Assembly (NCBI GenBank): GCA_029959665.1 | Contig: JASCOI010000003.1 | Coordinates: forward strand, 1-64,000 | Origin: Microbacteriaceae bacterium PS02333 | Lineage (GTDB): Bacteria > Actinomycetota > Actinomycetes > Actinomycetales > Microbacteriaceae | Direction: 5' to 3' | DNA: 64,000 bases | In this document: positions 61,436 through 64,000 of the stretch, piece by piece | Position numbering within the stretch: position 1 is the first letter of the stretch | How the letters are laid out: each line of letters starts with the position of its first letter | Position numbers and translations under genes: made by a program | Notes under the pieces: generated by a model | The model's input: only the letters and a program-made list of their open reading frames with translations | Database searches by the model: none | Told to the model about the DNA's origin: nothing

Positions 61436-62079
61436 TCGCCGCGGAGCGCCTCGAGGTACTTCTCGGCCATCACGCGCTGCTGCCGACGCAGGAGCGGCGC
61501 GACGAACTGCCACTTGCGACTCGCCGGCTGCGAGAACTGGCGGACCTGCAGCCACACCGAGCCGTCGGCGGTGCGCTCCACCACGAACGACTCCTCACCG
61601 GACAGCGGGTGCCCCTCGAGCGTGCCGTAGGCGAACCCCTTGCGGTCGGGCTCGTCGATCACGGACACGACCCGCACCGGCGCCTGCACCGTCCGCCCGA
61701 ACGCGTGCATCGTCAGCACGGCGGAGGTCCCCGCGGTGACGAGCGGCGTGCCGTCCGGCGCGAACTTCTCGACACGCGGCGTCCCGATCGACGCCGGCGC
61801 GATCGGCACCCCCTGGTCGTCGAACGTCACCGGGTTGTAGCGGACCTCGTCGTCGTCGGGCGCTTCCTCCACGTGGACGCGGATGCCGCTGCGCTCCTGG
61901 ATCTGCCACGTCAGCGCCTGCGTCACCGCGGTCTCGAACCGCTGGTCGCCGTGGCCGATCCGCGAGCGCGACTCCGCCGGGACGAATCCCTCCGGCGGGT
62001 AGGTCATGAGGTCCGGCGCCTGCGTCGCACCGACCGCTCCGTAGGTCAGGGCGGTCAGGTACCCTCCGCGGCTGCTCAT
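61432..62079 (-). CDS. DUF1990 family protein
   Basis: A 215-residue protein of the DUF1990 family. Conserved C-terminal motif SRKWQFVAPLLRRQQR and the GTLEGHPLSGEESF segment are visible. Such proteins have a START/SRPBCC-like beta fold and unknown function in actinobacteria and plants. ATG at 62079, with TACGAT 6 nt upstream. Confidence 0.85.
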   Translation of the reverse strand: MSSRGGYLTALTYGAVGATQAPDLMTYPPEGFVPAESRSRIGHGDQRFETAVTQALTWQIQERSGIRVHVEEAPDDDEVRYNPVTFDDQGVPIAPASIGTPRVEKFAPDGTPLVTAGTSAVLTMHAFGRTVQAPVRVVSVIDEPDRKGFAYGTLEGHPLSGEESFVVERTADGSVWLQVRQFSQPASRKWQFVAPLLRRQQRVMAEKYLEALRGD

Positions 62080-62085
62080 GCGGCC

Positions 62086-62091
62086 ATCGTA
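62086..62091 (-). promoter_or_regulatory. -10 element of the DUF1990 gene (leaderless)
   Basis: TACGAT on the minus strand, 6 nt before the ATG at 62079. Confidence 0.5.
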
Positions 62092-62199
62092 CTGGGGCGC
62101 GGAGCACGGATCGAACCGATCGGGGCTCACCTCGCACGGGTCGCCGTCCGCTTTCCGCGCGCCCCGAACTGGAGGCCGTGGTCGCCCCCGACCCGCCCC

Positions 62200-62205
62200 T
62201 ATCGT
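62200..62205 (+). promoter_or_regulatory. -10 element of the small membrane protein gene (leaderless)
   Basis: TATCGT, 6 nt before the GTG at 62212; a CTGGAGGC copy lies just upstream (62169). Confidence 0.5.
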
Positions 62206-62211
62206 TGGCGC

Positions 62212-62697
62212 GTGCCCACGCCCGAACCCACCCGCCGCCGGTCCGTCGACCGCCGGGTGCTCGTCCTCGCCATCGCGACGCTCGTCGCGTTCGCGATCGC
62301 GGCCGCCGCACGGGTCACCGTCGACCAGGCCGTCGCCGGGTACGGCGTGCCGTCGCGCTACTCGAGCGAGGCAGCGAGCGGCTGGACCACGTTCGACACC
62401 GTCGACGTCGTCGCCGGCATCGGGGCGTCGGCGGCCGGCGCCGGCGTGCTGCTGTTCGGCGCGACGCTCGTGACCGCGGTGCGACGCCACCACCACCGTC
62501 GGCTTCCGCTCCTGCTCGGCGGGACCACCGTCCTGTTGGCGCTCGGCGCCGTCGTGGCCGCGGTGGTGGCGACGTCCGCGACCGACTTCGCCACGGTGTC
62601 GGAGGCGACCATCGTGCGGACCGCGCTGGCGGGACTGGCTGCTGCGAGCCTCCCGGCGGTTGCTCTGGCCGCGTTGCGGACGCGCGCCCGCCGCTGA
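62212..62697 (+). CDS. Hypothetical small membrane protein
   Basis: A 161-residue protein with an Arg-rich N-terminus and about four hydrophobic segments (near 18-38, 62-90, 98-120 and 135-155). No family recognised. The GTG at 62212 is supported by the TATCGT spacing. It ends 7 bp before the convergent lepA stop. Confidence 0.65.
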   Translation: MPTPEPTRRRSVDRRVLVLAIATLVAFAIAAAARVTVDQAVAGYGVPSRYSSEAASGWTTFDTVDVVAGIGASAAGAGVLLFGATLVTAVRRHHHRRLPLLLGGTTVLLALGAVVAAVVATSATDFATVSEATIVRTALAGLAAASLPAVALAALRTRARR

Positions 62698-62704
62698 GCC
62701 GGCG

Positions 62705-64000
<1,296 letters not shown>

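Noticed and set aside
62095-62120. GATCGAACCGATC as part of a third tRNA
   Set aside because: Resembles a T-loop on the minus strand, but no acceptor or anticodon stem can be built around it.

Overview
The window is a contiguous stretch of high-GC (about 70%) chromosome from an actinobacterium. Gene order (ahpE / aceE-fasR-fabD-fabH-acpP-fabF-DUF3145; hrcA-dnaJ-rsmE-HIT-phoH-ybeY-CBS protein-era; recO-uppS), actinobacterial families (DUF3145, DUF1684, DUF1990, DUF4870) and many leaderless genes fit Microbacteriaceae, perhaps Curtobacterium-like; the genus is an inference. No rRNA, CRISPR array, prophage or insertion sequence was seen. Genes are packed tightly and often overlap by 4 bp (ATGA or GTGA).

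Layout. 0-3 kb (minus): a phosphatidylserine-decarboxylase-like enzyme, then an ECF sigma factor with a co-translated membrane protein. 3-8.1 kb (plus): an unusual five-gene block of a 4'-phosphopantetheinyl transferase, a small carrier protein, an acyl-CoA-dehydrogenase-fold flavoenzyme, a seryl-tRNA-synthetase-like amino acid:carrier protein ligase and a two-domain alpha/beta hydrolase with a Cys nucleophile, followed by a His-rich lipoprotein. This is the best candidate for an undescribed pathway. 9-18 kb: peroxiredoxin, pyruvate dehydrogenase E1 and the type II fatty acid synthase operon with its PucR-type regulator FasR. 18-26 kb: envelope and hypothetical genes, two tRNAs, a GT4 glycosyltransferase, peptide deformylase and an OatA-like acyltransferase. 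26-34 kb (minus): a complete peptide ABC importer with an extra ATPase and a 2-hydroxyacid dehydrogenase. 34-42.6 kb: dnaG, dgt, dusB, ybaK, a DsbA-type protein with a 49-residue ORF missed by length cut-offs, glycyl-tRNA synthetase and an aminotransferase. 42.6-47.4 kb: a LysR regulator, uppS, recO, and leuA with a leader-peptide attenuator. 47.4-51.7 kb: a two-component system with an ABC transporter. 51.7-59 kb: the HrcA/CIRCE heat-shock and ribosome-maturation operon. 59-64 kb: DUF4870, hemW, a HAD hydrolase, DUF1990, a small membrane protein and the C-terminal part of lepA.

Two signals recur over the whole window. First, 17 genes on both strands have a -10-like hexamer (mostly TANNNT) exactly 6 or 7 nt before the start codon, as expected for leaderless mRNAs; this also decides several starts. 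Second, an 8-nt core CTGGAGGC, often extended (GGCCTGGAGGC, CTGGAGGCTCGG), recurs in intergenic DNA, twice as an inverted repeat, and looks like a dispersed repeat or terminator family.
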